Origin: Sipunculus nudus
Taxonomy: Eukaryota > Annelida > Sipuncula > Golfingiida > Sipunculidae
Assembly (NCBI GenBank): GCA_026874595.1
Contig: CM049311.1
Location: forward strand, 9,211,676 to 9,275,675
Reading direction: 5' to 3'
Length of the DNA: 64,000 nt
In this document: positions 48,614 to 58,596 of the stretch, piece by piece
How the letters are laid out: each line of letters begins with the position of its first letter
Numbering within the stretch: position 1 is the stretch's first letter
Notes under the pieces: model-generated
What the model saw: the letters and a program-made list of their open reading frames with translations, nothing else
The model's database searches: none
What the model was told of the DNA's origin: nothing
Made by a program: the position numbers and the translations under genes

Positions 48614-49364
48614 CATATATACACACTTCCATGGGGCCGATATCTGATGAATCATTCATCGGCGGTGCATACATAAACATATAGGCCAATAACAATAATC
48701 ACTTAAAAATTGGCTTTGGAAAAGATATATGTTTGGAGTTTCCCCTTGAACATAGGGAGGGATACAACAGTCTTTTTGTCATAAGACATTAATCCACAGC
48801 CAGGCCGCAGGAACGGGTTTGGCTGGATCTCCAAAACGATGCTGATTTGCTCGAGGGAGAACAAGAAGTAATTCATTTTGCTGATCTATACAGAGGTTTG
48901 ATAAATGGCTCCCTGTCCATGGAGCGCCTTTAACATTAAAAACGACTTTTAAATTGGGGTTAGGAATAATCTAGAAGTAATGAACTGTCATGAACCTGTA
49001 ATGATATACTTTTATTCCAGCACTGCTTTTGACGCCGCGGTTCTTCCAACGCTTCAGCTTCTAAGCTGTATTTCCTACCCCTACATAATGACATTACAGA
49101 GACCTGTATGCCAACTATTCAGTCGGAATTTAATATTTCAAATAAAACCGATCTTAAATAACTATTGTTATATAGGTTTCCGAGATAAGACTCACGTGTG
49201 CCTTTGAAAGGCGTAAAGCCAAATAGCAATACAATCGATAAACTAACTGTTAATATCACAAACTGTACACTGAGAAGGATGCTGCCATTCGCATTACGTC
49301 ATCTTCTGAAGAAAAAAAAACTTTTATAAAAGGAATGTCACGAATGTTTGCGTGAAATATGACA
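48609..49364. other. Intergenic, no gene seen
   Basis: Spacer before the 8.4-kb transposon. Nothing supportable. Confidence 0.4.
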
Positions 49365-49370
49365 CATAAC

Positions 49371-49595
49371 TACGGAAGCGTATATAGGACATGGGTGAAA
49401 AAAAAATAATCCGCCCGGGCGGAATACTAATCTGCCCGGGCGGTTTAGTACTTCGCCCGGGCCGATTGCTATTTCGCCCGGGCGGATTGCTATTCCGCCC
49501 GGGCAGATTACTATTCCGCCCGGGCGGATGAGTATTTCGCCCGGGCGGGTGAGTGTTCCGCCCGGGCGGAATATATAGTATTCCGCTTGAGCGAA
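49371..49595. repeat. Left terminal inverted repeat with 21-bp-spaced palindromes
   Basis: Eight CCCGGG centres at 49414, 49435, 49456, 49477, 49498, 49519, 49540 and 49561, exactly 21 bases apart, then a diverged ninth (CGCTTGAGCG) near 49585. Consensus unit TTCCGCCCGGGCGGATKAGTA. The last unit lies about 50 bases before the transposase ATG, so the array may also be its promoter region. Confidence 0.95.
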
Positions 49596-49637
49596 ATAAC
49601 AGGACTCAACATCGCACTAACGTTTCTGACTTGTAAG

Positions 49638-50468
49638 ATGGATCGACCGGAGATTATTCGTGTATATTTTAATCTGGGATTTACTCAGAAAGAAATACTT
49701 TTGTGTTTAGCACATAACCACAGAATCATCATTAGTCAGAGACATCTGCGCAGACTGTTAAATAAACAAGGTCTATATCGAAGAAAAAGACAAACTGATT
49801 TAATGACAGTTGCTTTGTTTATTGAGGAGAACCTGCAGCATTGCAGCCAGCTTTATGGCTATCGATGGATGCATCAAAGGTGCTTACAACAAGGTTATGT
49901 TGTAACTCAGGATACTGTTCGGATATTGCAGCAAATACTTGATCCAGAAGGTGTTGAAGCTCGGAGAAGACGGAGACTGGTTCGTCGAAGATACAGAAGC
50001 GTTGGACCGAATGAAACGTGGCATATGGATGGATACGACAAACTAAAACCTTTTGGCTTAGCCATCAGTGGGTGTATAGATGGGTTTTCTAGACAAATTA
50101 TCTGGCTGGAAGCTTATTATACAAATAACAACCCAAAGGTTATATTAAGTTATTATTTAAGTGCAGTTATCGAAAAGGAAGGCTGTCCAAAAAGAGTGAG
50201 AGCTGATATGGGCACCGAGAACGGACGTGTGGAACAAGTGCAAAGATTTCTCCGCCGAAATTCCACAGACAGTTTTGCAGGACAAAAGAGTTTTATGTAT
50301 GGTACAAGCACAACAAACCAAAGGATAGAGGCATGGTGGGGTTTCCTACGAAAAAACTGTGTACAGTACTATATGGATATTTTGCCTACGCTAAAGGAGG
50401 ATGGTCATTTCACTGGTAATCAGCTGGATAAAGAACTGGTCCGGTTTTGTTTCATGAAACTGCTTCAG
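49638..50468 (+). CDS. Transposase exon 1
   Basis: 277 codons, from MDRPEIIRVYFNLGF to RFCFMKLLQ, holding the whole DDE triad. The open frame continues only three codons past the donor (VN and stop), as expected for intron read-through. Confidence 0.93.
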
Positions 50469-50539
50469 GTAAATTAATTACATGCATGTATAAAATTTGA
50501 AAAACATTACGACTAATTTATGTAAAATGATTTATGAAA

Positions 50540-50591
<52 letters not shown>

Positions 50592-51412
50592 GGAGAATTG
50601 AAACATATATTTACATGTTTTACAAAATAAGGCGCCAAGGCTCCACTGTTAAACTGTTAAGATGTTAACTTCCATCAAATAGCAGAATATAAAATAGAAA
50701 AGCAGAATGGAGGTATAAATTGTGCATGCAGCTAACAAAATGTGACATACTCTGCATAAAATTAAAAAGTCAAAGTCAATTGGAATGACATGTTAAATGA
50801 AAGTTCGTACACGATTTTCTATAAGTGGTACCCACTAGCTATGTCCCTATATTGCACTTATTTCCACATAATAATTAATTTGTTCAAAAGGCAGTAAAAA
50901 TAGCCAAGTCTTGCAATTGTGTCCACCGCAGTTCTGGGAAAGTGGCTGAACCCATTAGTATCAAACTTTCCATAATGGTAGCATAATATATAGGAGTGAT
51001 AATATATAGGTGTGATAGTTAATCTTCAACATCACTCTGTGACTATAGTCATTAATATATTTGTATAGCAATGTTTCAGAATGACCTGGACCGAGTAAAA
51101 CACACATGGAACACACACAAAATGAGAGTCAATAAAACGATAAACCATCCAGGAGGACGTCCACTGCTGTTCTATTCTCTTCCTGAATTGTACGGCATGC
51201 AAGACCAGATAATTGAAGTAAACTTGGACGAGGTTTATGAATGTGAAGCTGAATGTGTATACAAAGGACACTATCCGTGTGACAGCGACATTTTTGAGAT
51301 ATCGTGTATCCTGATGGACGAAAATGACTGGCAAGTTCCAAAAAGTGGATACGAGGCGGCACAACTATATATAAAACTCATAAATCAATTACACAATGAC
51401 CTTGGTATGTGA
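49638..51412 (+). CDS. DDE (rve/integrase-core) transposase, two exons
   Basis: Exons 49638-50468 and 51080-51412, joined in phase 0 (CTTCAG|GTAAAT ... TGTTTCAG|AATGAC), give 387 residues. Residues 1-50 form a helix-turn-helix region (FTQKEILLCLAHNHRI, HLRRLLNKQGLYRRK). The integrase core runs from about 122 to 260: NETWHMDGYDKLKPFG (Asp131), GCIDGFSR, VRADMGTENG (Asp190) and TTNQRIEAWWGFLRK (Glu231). The second exon gives the conserved tail NHPGGRPLLFYSLPELYG and a Cys-containing segment. It should cut and join the element's ends in the nucleus, probably via the palindrome arrays. The ATG was chosen because the open frame upstream starts with TTG inside the terminal repeat. Confidence 0.93.
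50545..50590. repeat. (TA)n microsatellite in the transposase intron
   Basis: About 23 TA units. Confidence 0.95.
51080..51412 (+). CDS. Transposase exon 2
   Basis: 110 codons plus stop: NDLDRVKHTWNTHKMR, GGRPLLFYSLPELYG, CEAECVYKGHYPCDSDIF. It continues the C-terminal tail found in this transposase family. Confidence 0.88.
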   Translation, partial: NDLDRVKHTWNTHKMRVNKTINHPGGRPLLFYSLPELYGMQDQIIEVNLDEVYECEAECVYKGHYPCDSDIFEISCILMDENDWQVPKSGYEAAQLYIKLINQLHNDLGM

Positions 51413-51454
51413 AAAGCGGAAATTCAATGCGTGGTCATTCTAATTTTACCGTCA

Positions 51455-51460
51455 AATAAA
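51455..51460 (+). terminator. Polyadenylation signal of the transposase gene
   Basis: AATAAA 43 bases after the transposase stop codon. Confidence 0.65.
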
Positions 51461-51929
51461 TCATAAACTTGGTTCCTCCCTGTGTGTTTACCGTTAATTG
51501 ATTTTTAAAGGAGGAAAATAATATATTGCATTATTGATAATATAACAGTATATCTGGATTCACGAGTCTCACAGATTGCTTATCTGGCTAGCTTTCTTAT
51601 TTTGATCAAACTAAAAATGTTAATGACTCTACAAAGAGCAACACGCTGAATCAAATCGTTTACTGTAGATGTATAAAAGAACAATATAAACTTAATCTGA
51701 TCAAAGTGCATTAAGAATAAAACGTATTTAGCTCTTTTCTTGATTCGACAATTTTTCCATTTGTGTGTCTGTTATCATTTTTCTTATTTATACTCGTCGA
51801 TTTAAGGTAGCGTGAGAGATATATTAAGATATATTAAGTAGGTCAGAGGATGTGTCCTATAAAATTATCAAGACGTATCATAACATGTTGTTTCATGATC
51901 ATATAATATTAGGAAAAAAGAGCATACGG

Positions 51930-52060
51930 CTTTTAGCTCGTCTGGTTCGAAGGACCAATGAGCTTTCAGTATGAGTGGCATCTGGCGTAGTCCGTCTGTA
52001 TGTCTGTTAAATTTTGGTATTTTCTTCTCCCAAAATGCTACCTGAGGAATGGTTTCATAT
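51930..52060 (+). repeat. Lophotrochozoan-type interspersed repeat fragment
   Basis: Starts TTTTAGCTCGTCTGGTTCGA and continues AGGACCAATGAGCTTT, a small hairpin, followed by TGGCATCTGGCG and GTCCGTCTGT. This matches, from memory, a repeat family very common in mollusc and annelid genomes (AGCTCACCTG...AAGGCTCAAGTGAGCT type). It supports a molluscan source. Confidence 0.55.
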
Positions 52061-52349
52061 TATGTGTGTAAAATTAAACCATCACCACTACCGCATTGAT
52101 ATCTGAGTGTTGTTTTAACAAGAGTGTATGGTTAACGGGGGCTCGATTAGTGTTTGTGGAATTTAGTGATGCGGGTTGGACGGCCAAACCTTGCGAATTT
52201 GGAGGTGATGGTTTGTGTATATATTGTGTTTGAATGTTGAAGTGGAGTGGTTTGAGTATTGCTTGGTGATGGGGTGATATGGCAGGCAGCAAATTCCCCA
52301 AGTCTTCCCCATTATCGGTAATGATGCAAAGTTAACAATTAACAGGAAG

Positions 52350-53022
52350 CGACTAGAATCTTATCTCGTGAAAATGACCGGAAATACTCCATGGTAAGTA
52401 TATAGCCAATTTATTGATAACCAGTGCCGCATCACGGACTGGATTTACATCATACATGTTATAAAAACAGTCTCTTGTGATAGCATAGTTATTACTTATA
52501 CATAACATATTCATGTGGATTGACAAACCAACAATGATGACAACCCTATCTTCGCATAGTAACAGCCTGATCTATTGATCCTTACGTGATTGATTCTATG
52601 AAAAACGAGCAACAAATTATCATTTATATTCGAAACTCTTATTGTAAAGTGATGCATGCTTTGCATTTATTAATCTTTGTAAGTCCTCTTTAAAATGATC
52701 ATGGGGCGTTAGATGGGGCGTAAATCTTGTATCCAAATGGTCATGCGAAAGGTTTTCCTTATGATTAGTCCATAACTATAACATGAAATAAAAATGAAAT
52801 TCTAGCACCACCACCCCCCCCCCCCCCCCACCCCATACGGTAAACTAAGATAAGCATTAAACATAACAACAATATCATTCAATTACAACCTTTCAGACTC
52901 CTTGAAATTTTGTAGAGAGCGTACATGAGCGAGTAGGTCTATCTCTTGAACCATACATTGATGAATTAGACACTAATCGTGTTAATGCTCTCTCAAGTTA
53001 TAGAGTTGCTACTATTGGTAAG
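52350..53022 (+). CDS. Two possible small exons inside the transposon
   Basis: 52350-52394 (after TTAACAG, ending TCCATG|GTAAGTAT) and about 52922-53021 (ending ACTATTG|GTAAGTC) both have strong donors and open frames: KRLESYLVKMTGNTPW and VHERVGLSLEPYIDELDTN plus RVNALSSYRVATI. They join in frame if the second starts after GTAGAGAG. No further exons and no known protein recognised. They may be a remnant third gene, or chance. Confidence 0.25.
52814..52829. repeat. Poly-C tract
   Basis: A C run of about 16 between CACCAC and ACCCC. Confidence 0.9.
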
Positions 53023-53204
53023 TCTGCTACACATTTAAGCACGGCAAATGAGGCTCAAATGCCAGATATATATCTAATGTGTATTATATTTTATGCAAAT
53101 GATGTCCGACATGATTAGTCTCTAACAATTACAAGAAATACAGCTTATTTCTATTAATCAGATCATAACAGGATTTCCCATAAACCAGTAGGCCTATCAC
53201 AAGT

Positions 53205-55430
53205 TCAGTCAATGTCAAACTTCCCAGAATGGCCTGCGAGAAGATTCAAAAACTCATGCCTGAACTCTGGAAAAGAGGAGTAAGTACTTGAAAGCTCCAA
53301 CATGGGCGTACAGGTGCGGGCAATTGGTGCTCTTGCTAAGCCCCGTGCTTTGTTGAATGAGATACTGATCTTCTCTACGCAAATGACCCGCGCTCCAGGA
53401 ACAAAATGCAGAAAATTGACCAGAATATCAGGGGCAAAACCTCTTATGAGCTGTTTCACATATCCAAACACTCTGTTTTCTTCAACATCTGCAGGCGATG
53501 CCTGAAAAAGCTTCAGTACCTTTCGACATGATGGTTGTTTGGATTCATAAAGATCCAACAGACTTTTCGGATTAGGCAAATTTGGCAACAAAGCCCCTCT
53601 TACAATTGTTGCCATGGCATCGAGAGCATACTTGCTTTGCTGTATCAGTTCAGCCTGAGCGATTTGATTGAGAACTACCTTGACATGATCACCTGTAGGT
53701 ACAGTATGGCAATCCATACGTGCCAACAAATCCTCGAAGTCTTCCTGATCGTCTTCGTCAACCAGGTTACTATCTAAAGCTTTCTTAATGACTACCCTCT
53801 CTGGTTCCGTTACATAAAGTAGAAAAGATTCCATTAGGAGATCCGTTGATACTTCATGTTCCCCAAACAACATGGCTACCAAAAAGGCCCTAGAAATCTG
53901 TATGGGAAACACTCCGTGATCAAAAAAACCCTTCACGAGAATGCGTCCAACAGCCTCCCATTCACCAAACTGTAAATGAGGCATTATGGCTGGCACCCTC
54001 TCTTCCTCTCCCTTTGCAGACGAACTCAGGAACTGGTCCCAAAAGCAGGTATATGCATCTCTTGAGACCCCATACACATCTACACCTCTTTCATTCACAA
54101 ATGTAAACGTAAGAGGAGTATCTAGTATGTTTGGGTCCATGAATCTGGTGATGATGTCATGCTGAAGCATGACTCTACGCACTCTGATTTCACCTTGAAC
54201 TCCTTTAGCGACCACAGGCGATAAAGGTCCAGGCTGAAGTTGCTGTACAAATGCAGCCACGGAAACCCGGGGATCTTGCTCGGATGAAAACTGATTAATT
54301 GGCTGTATGGATGATGGAGGCGGTGTTGGAGACCGTGGCTCGGGTGAAGACCTATTGGATGAGAAAGGAGTCGGGTCCCTTTCTGTGTCCTGAACGGATA
54401 TCTTCTGTTCATCAAACGTCAGCGGGAGAGTATCCGATAAGTTAACATTGGAACACATGGGATCCGGTCCAAATGTGACCTCATCGTCATTTGTAGGAGC
54501 AGAGCAACTTCCATCAATAACAATCTCCTGTTGGACCCAAGGCTCATCTAAATCAGGCAATGATTCAAAAACCGGACATTCACTTTGAATTTCGTTTGCC
54601 CTGGGCGCGCTGGTATTAACCGGTTGTTTGAAATTACAGGGAGATATCTGTATTGGTGACACCTCATGTTCAATAGGTCCCTGTAGGACATATACTTGGC
54701 TTTGGGTGGGCGTGCTTGCTGTACATATTTGGTTTTGGGTGGGCGTGCTTGTTGTAGCCGGGCGAACCACAGTATGAGACACCTCTGGTCTTGCAAACGT
54801 ATCTTGTGTGTCTAACTTACAGTCTGTGACCTTTCTGAGAGGAGGGCCGGTTGAGTACAGAAAAAAACGGAGCTTTCCGCTCATTTTCACCATGTCACAA
54901 AAATCTCCAACTGTAATATTCGGTGGTAGTTCTTCCTGGGTAAAATCACGCACTGTAAAGGTACATTCTTCAACCTTTACAGATTTACGACAGACCCCTT
55001 TTGGAAAGAATAAATTCTTGGCCTCATTTAACAAATCTTCATGGGTGCTGCTCTTGGCAATAGTTGTTTTTCTAGTCCCGCCACCATTTGGCCTTCGAAC
55101 ATTAGTACCATTATGATACCACCCAAACTCTATTGTACGTGTTGATTTGGAAGCATTTTGATTTCCAATTAACTTGCTGGCCTTCGAGGATGTTTTTATT
55201 TCATCCTCAGAATGCTCATCACTATCTTCAAAAGAATCATTAGTGTTTAATCTCATTTTCTTTCGAATAGATGCGTAACATTTCCTCTTTCTTTGCTGTC
55301 TTGCACTTTCTTTGTGAAGAGCCTTTTCTTTCTGACAAAAATCCCTTAGAGCCAATCGGTCACCAATGCACAAGAATTTCGCGAGCTCATCACTGTTTGA
55401 CCCCAGCTTTGTCACAACATCCACGTCGAT
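53205..55430 (-). CDS. SAM-HECT protein exon 2
   Basis: 741 codons plus stop without interruption. The GTG at 55424 is not a start: the frame continues back to the acceptor at 55431-55432 and joins exon 1 to complete the SAM-like domain. Confidence 0.92.
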   Translation of the reverse strand: MDVDVVTKLGSNSDELAKFLCIGDRLALRDFCQKEKALHKESARQQRKRKCYASIRKKMRLNTNDSFEDSDEHSEDEIKTSSKASKLIGNQNASKSTRTIEFGWYHNGTNVRRPNGGGTRKTTIAKSSTHEDLLNEAKNLFFPKGVCRKSVKVEECTFTVRDFTQEELPPNITVGDFCDMVKMSGKLRFFLYSTGPPLRKVTDCKLDTQDTFARPEVSHTVVRPATTSTPTQNQICTASTPTQSQVYVLQGPIEHEVSPIQISPCNFKQPVNTSAPRANEIQSECPVFESLPDLDEPWVQQEIVIDGSCSAPTNDDEVTFGPDPMCSNVNLSDTLPLTFDEQKISVQDTERDPTPFSSNRSSPEPRSPTPPPSSIQPINQFSSEQDPRVSVAAFVQQLQPGPLSPVVAKGVQGEIRVRRVMLQHDIITRFMDPNILDTPLTFTFVNERGVDVYGVSRDAYTCFWDQFLSSSAKGEEERVPAIMPHLQFGEWEAVGRILVKGFFDHGVFPIQISRAFLVAMLFGEHEVSTDLLMESFLLYVTEPERVVIKKALDSNLVDEDDQEDFEDLLARMDCHTVPTGDHVKVVLNQIAQAELIQQSKYALDAMATIVRGALLPNLPNPKSLLDLYESKQPSCRKVLKLFQASPADVEENRVFGYVKQLIRGFAPDILVNFLHFVPGARVICVEKISISFNKARGLARAPIARTCTPMLELSSTYSSFPEFRHEFLNLLAGHSGKFDID

Positions 55431-57487
55431 CTAAAAATGAAAGAATCACCCACTGAAAATATATATCATGTACATGTACGTTTTACATAAAAATACATAT
55501 TTTTTCTTATAATATTCAGGTTCTACTCTGTTTCTGCTAAACGTGTTGACACCCCTGCCACTAATGAAGGATTTTTCTAAAGCTGTCAGACAAGCAAGTA
55601 TTAAGATAGCAGTCGCTCCATTTAATCACGTACAATCAGCATAATCACAAAAATATACAGAACAAAACAGACGGACTCAACGCTACTATTAAGTCATATC
55701 TTTAACCTGTGCACTTTAGGCCCCTTTTCCATGCGCGCGGAAACGCGCTGAAATAAATCGCGCATGTGTAAATCAGGTATACCTTTTCCATGCAGGCGGA
55801 AATGCGCGAGTTTAAACGCACCAGTGTTAATCATGTGTCCCTTTTCCATGCACGCGGAAACGCGCGCGGGTGAGCCTGCTTGTGGAGGTCAAGGACGCGA
55901 ATGCAGTCTGCTTGAGGACGCCCCAGCATAGTCTTATATCATGCATGGCAACAAATCATACTTAACTGCTGTTATGCTTGTCTACTTTAATGCATGATTA
56001 TATATATATTATATAAACATATATATATATATGTGCGGCGGGAGTGTTGAATATCTTATTACCGACTGCGGTAGTTAATAATCTTCTCATATATAACCTA
56101 TATATGACCCCCGCCCTCCTGTCAATAGTACATGCACTACCGTAATAAAAACTATACGTTCCTGCAAATATAACGAAATTTTAAATGTCTACATGCATGC
56201 AGTGAACAGACACATGCTTCACATGATGCCGGGAAGGCTGTGGGACGGGAATACCTTGTGAAAACAGGTCACGCGAAGGAGGGGATTCTGCTGAAACGCG
56301 CGCGTTTCCGCGCAAATGGAAAAGCTAAATTCAGCGCGATTTTTTCAACGCGCGGAAACGCGCGCGTTTCCGCACGCATGTAAAAGGGGCCTTACTTCGG
56401 ATTACAGATTATGTCATTTAAAGATTTTAATGATTTTGAGTTTAACTTTAAATGAGGTTTTATTTTTATTCTGGAAGATGTTTTTTTATATTAGGGAAAA
56501 TGAACATGCGGGTCCTTATTATATATGGTAATATATTGCCTGATAGAAGTTGCGGTGGCGTAACAGGGACAATACATATATGCCACTTGTTATATAGATA
56601 ATGAAAGCGACTATGGATTGAACAATAATATTTAATTCTAAAAATCATAAACCAAAAACATATCTCTGACTCATACAATCACTTCTGATAGCATTCCTGT
56701 TTCGCAAGTCTCGTGTATATACACATGTATCCCTCTTTAAAACCTTGTCACTGACTGACTACTTGCTAGCTCCCCCAGGGACCTCTGACTCCATGCAGTC
56801 CTCCAGTATTCCGGCTAACGGGGAATTCTATATACATGTATCTGCCGCTTATATCTTTGCCCTAAGGCGTAGACAGCAGTCTCGGTAACAAGTAGCATAG
56901 CAGGCCAGTGTAATATATATATTCAGAGTCGCCTATATCCCTGTAACATAGGCCTATGTCTGGCAGAGCCTATTAGGGTTATGAGAACAGTGACAAACTT
57001 GGCGGGGTTGGGGTAGTCGGAGGAGCTGAAATCTCGTCTCCATCATTTTAAAACCTTATATCCCCACTGAACAGTATAGGTAAATGCGTATGTTGACGTT
57101 GGATCTTGTAAGGTGAAATATTTAAGTTCTACATTGCACAATTCAGGTTTTCTCTTACCCTAAAATCAAGCGTAATTATCCAACGATCTCCTCATTCAAA
57201 TAGGTTTAACGTTATTGTACAAACAGTGTAAGCTACAATATTGACTACTATATTATTCAAGTAACACCAAAATATAAAACAAATAATAAAGAAGACAACA
57301 GAATCATTTAATTGACTGTATCTTTTGACGTCTTGATTGTTTTTCAATTCTATACTTTTTTATAAGAGAGAACATGGTCTTAAAGTTCCAAAGCAGGCCT
57401 GTTTACCTTTTCATTCTTCATCTCTTGTATAACATCTTCTTTCAAGCCTCTTTTTCTTATAAAAGTATATATTGGATCCTCTGCCAT
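53205..57487 (-). CDS. Transposon-borne SAM + HECT-like protein, two exons
   Basis: Exon 1, 57407-57487; exon 2, 53205-55430; phase 0 (GAAAAG|GTAAAC ... TTTTTAG|ATCGAC), 768 residues. Residues about 4-60 form a SAM-like domain that spans the junction (YTFIRKRGLKEDVIQEM, then IDVDVVTKL and LCIGDRLALRDFC). A basic/acidic linker follows, then a segment with THEDLLNEAKNLFFPKG, a Pro/Ser-rich middle, and from about 430 a HECT-like domain (FTFVNERGVDVYGVSRDAYT). It ends PIARTCTPMLELSSTYSSF, with Cys734 at the place of the HECT catalytic cysteine. Related proteins are annotated in animals as G2E3-like E3 ligases and often sit in mobile elements. Its role in transposition is unknown; ubiquitin ligase activity is inferred only from the Cys. 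Confidence 0.88.
55719..56391. mobile_element. PIF/Harbinger-like MITE nested in the SAM-HECT intron
   Basis: Ends GGCCCCTTTTCCATGCGCG and its complement (TGCG..CATGTAAAAGGGGCC) are inverted and flanked by TTA on both sides (55716-55718, 56392-56394), the target duplication of PIF/Harbinger elements. The arms contain several CCTTTTCCATGC.CGCGGAAACGCGC units that pair with each other. 673 bp, non-coding, and far richer in CpG than its surroundings. Confidence 0.85.
57407..57487 (-). CDS. SAM-HECT protein exon 1
   Basis: 27 codons, MAEDPIYTFIRKRGLKEDVI then QEMKNEK, giving the first helices of the SAM-like fold. The ATG is about 100 bases inside the right palindrome array. Confidence 0.82.
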
Positions 57488-57604
57488 GTTGAAAACTTCC
57501 GCAGCGCTTTCATTCAGCCTTTATGCAACCACTCCCTATACCGCCTAACATCGATCTACGTTCCCGCCAATGTGCACTTTTTATTTATACCGGGCGAAAT
57601 AGGA

Positions 57605-57779
57605 TCCGGGCGAAATAGAATTCCGCCCAGGCAGATTAGTATTCCGCCCGGGCGGATTAGTATTCCGCCCGGGCGGATTAGTATTCCGCCCGGGCGGACT
57701 AGTATTCCGCCCGGGCGGACTAGTATTCCGCCCGGGCGGATTATTTTTTTTTCAAATATGTCCTATATACGCTTCCGTA
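57605..57779. repeat. Right terminal inverted repeat with 21-bp-spaced palindromes
   Basis: CCCGGG-type centres at 57605, 57626, 57647, 57668, 57689, 57710 and 57731, exactly 21 bases apart; the first two are imperfect. The array, A/T block and terminus mirror the left end. Confidence 0.95.
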
Positions 57780-57934
57780 CATAACTCCATTCCAAGCTTT
57801 ACTTTTTATTGGCACGGAGCGATTGGAAGACAGACGATGCGTGGAGCAGATGGAGGACATCCTAAGATGTAGGCATTTCAAGCAGACTGCTCTCTGTATG
57901 TTATGTATCATCATCCCGGAAATTTTACTTTGAT

Positions 57935-57936
<2 letters not shown>

Positions 57937-57980
<44 letters not shown>

Positions 57981-57988
57981 CATATGTG

Positions 57989-58042
<54 letters not shown>

Positions 58043-58047
58043 CGTGT

Positions 58048-58086
<39 letters not shown>
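57937..58086. repeat. Compound microsatellite (TA)n-(TG)n-(GA)n
   Basis: TA runs at 57937-57975 and 57990-58029, TG at 58030-58043 and GA at 58051-58086. Confidence 0.95.
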
Positions 58087-58088
<2 letters not shown>

Positions 58089-58225
58089 CTTTTGTCCACT
58101 TATAACTGCTTGTTTAAGGTACTGTGTAAACCTTCAACGGGCCATAATAACCTGTACCACAAACACCACTCCATAACAATATAAGTATCTGTAATCCTGA
58201 CGACGTTCATGGTAATAAAAGGAGA

Positions 58226-58337
58226 GATAACAGATATGTCAAACAGTGTGTGAGCCGCCACAGCCGGTACTCTGAGCCAGGCACCGGCTGGTTGTCGGGA
58301 TACACGACGACGTACTTGCCGTCGATGTAAAACCGGA
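58226..58337 (-). pseudogene. Possible orphan exon
   Basis: The minus strand after an acceptor-like CACTGACAG reads SDFRFYIDGKYVVVYPDNQP then VPGSEYRLWRLTH, with codon use and composition unlike the surrounding DNA. I do not recognise the family and see no partner exons. It may be a gene fragment. Confidence 0.3.
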
Positions 58338-58596
58338 AGTCACTACTGTCAGTGTGATATAGCTAGTGGCAGTTCCATCTACTGACCCTCCGGGACAGAC
58401 GACAGTTTAGCTCTGTACTTTCTGTGCCATTAACAACATCAACAAAGCCAGGCCCGCAGAATTACTGTCATACTATCAACGAGCATTCATTATCATAATC
58501 ATGCGTGCATTTAGGCCAGGGCCACAGCAAAAATTCTTTTCTGTCAATAGCGGGCCAGCACCCGCAGGAAAAATATTACACTGCACACATGTGGTT

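Larger units (their letters stand above)
49371..57779. mobile_element. Complete 8.4-kb IS3EU-like DNA transposon
   Basis: Perfect 6-bp target duplications CATAAC flank it (49365-49370 and 57780-57785). The termini are inverted: TACGGAAGCGTATATAGGAC at the left and its exact complement at the right, so the ends are 5'-TAC and GTA-3'. From memory, a 6-bp duplication with TAY...RTA ends and an rve-type DDE transposase define the IS3EU superfamily. Behind each terminus lies a poly-A/T block and an array of CCGCCCGGGCGG palindromes. It carries two convergent split genes, transposase (+) and SAM-HECT-like (-), both without disabling mutations, plus a nested MITE. It looks autonomous or recently so. 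Confidence 0.92.

Noticed and set aside
49400-49595. CRISPR-like or CpG-island interpretation of the 21-bp palindromes
   Set aside because: The array is mirrored at the other end of an element with target duplications, so it is part of a transposon end.
49587-49637. Upstream extension of the transposase frame
   Set aside because: It starts with TTG within the terminal repeat; the ATG at 49638 opens the conserved HTH.
50469-50477. Stop codon after exon 1 as the transposase end
   Set aside because: A good donor lies at 50469 and the exon at 51080 continues the family's C-terminal tail in phase.
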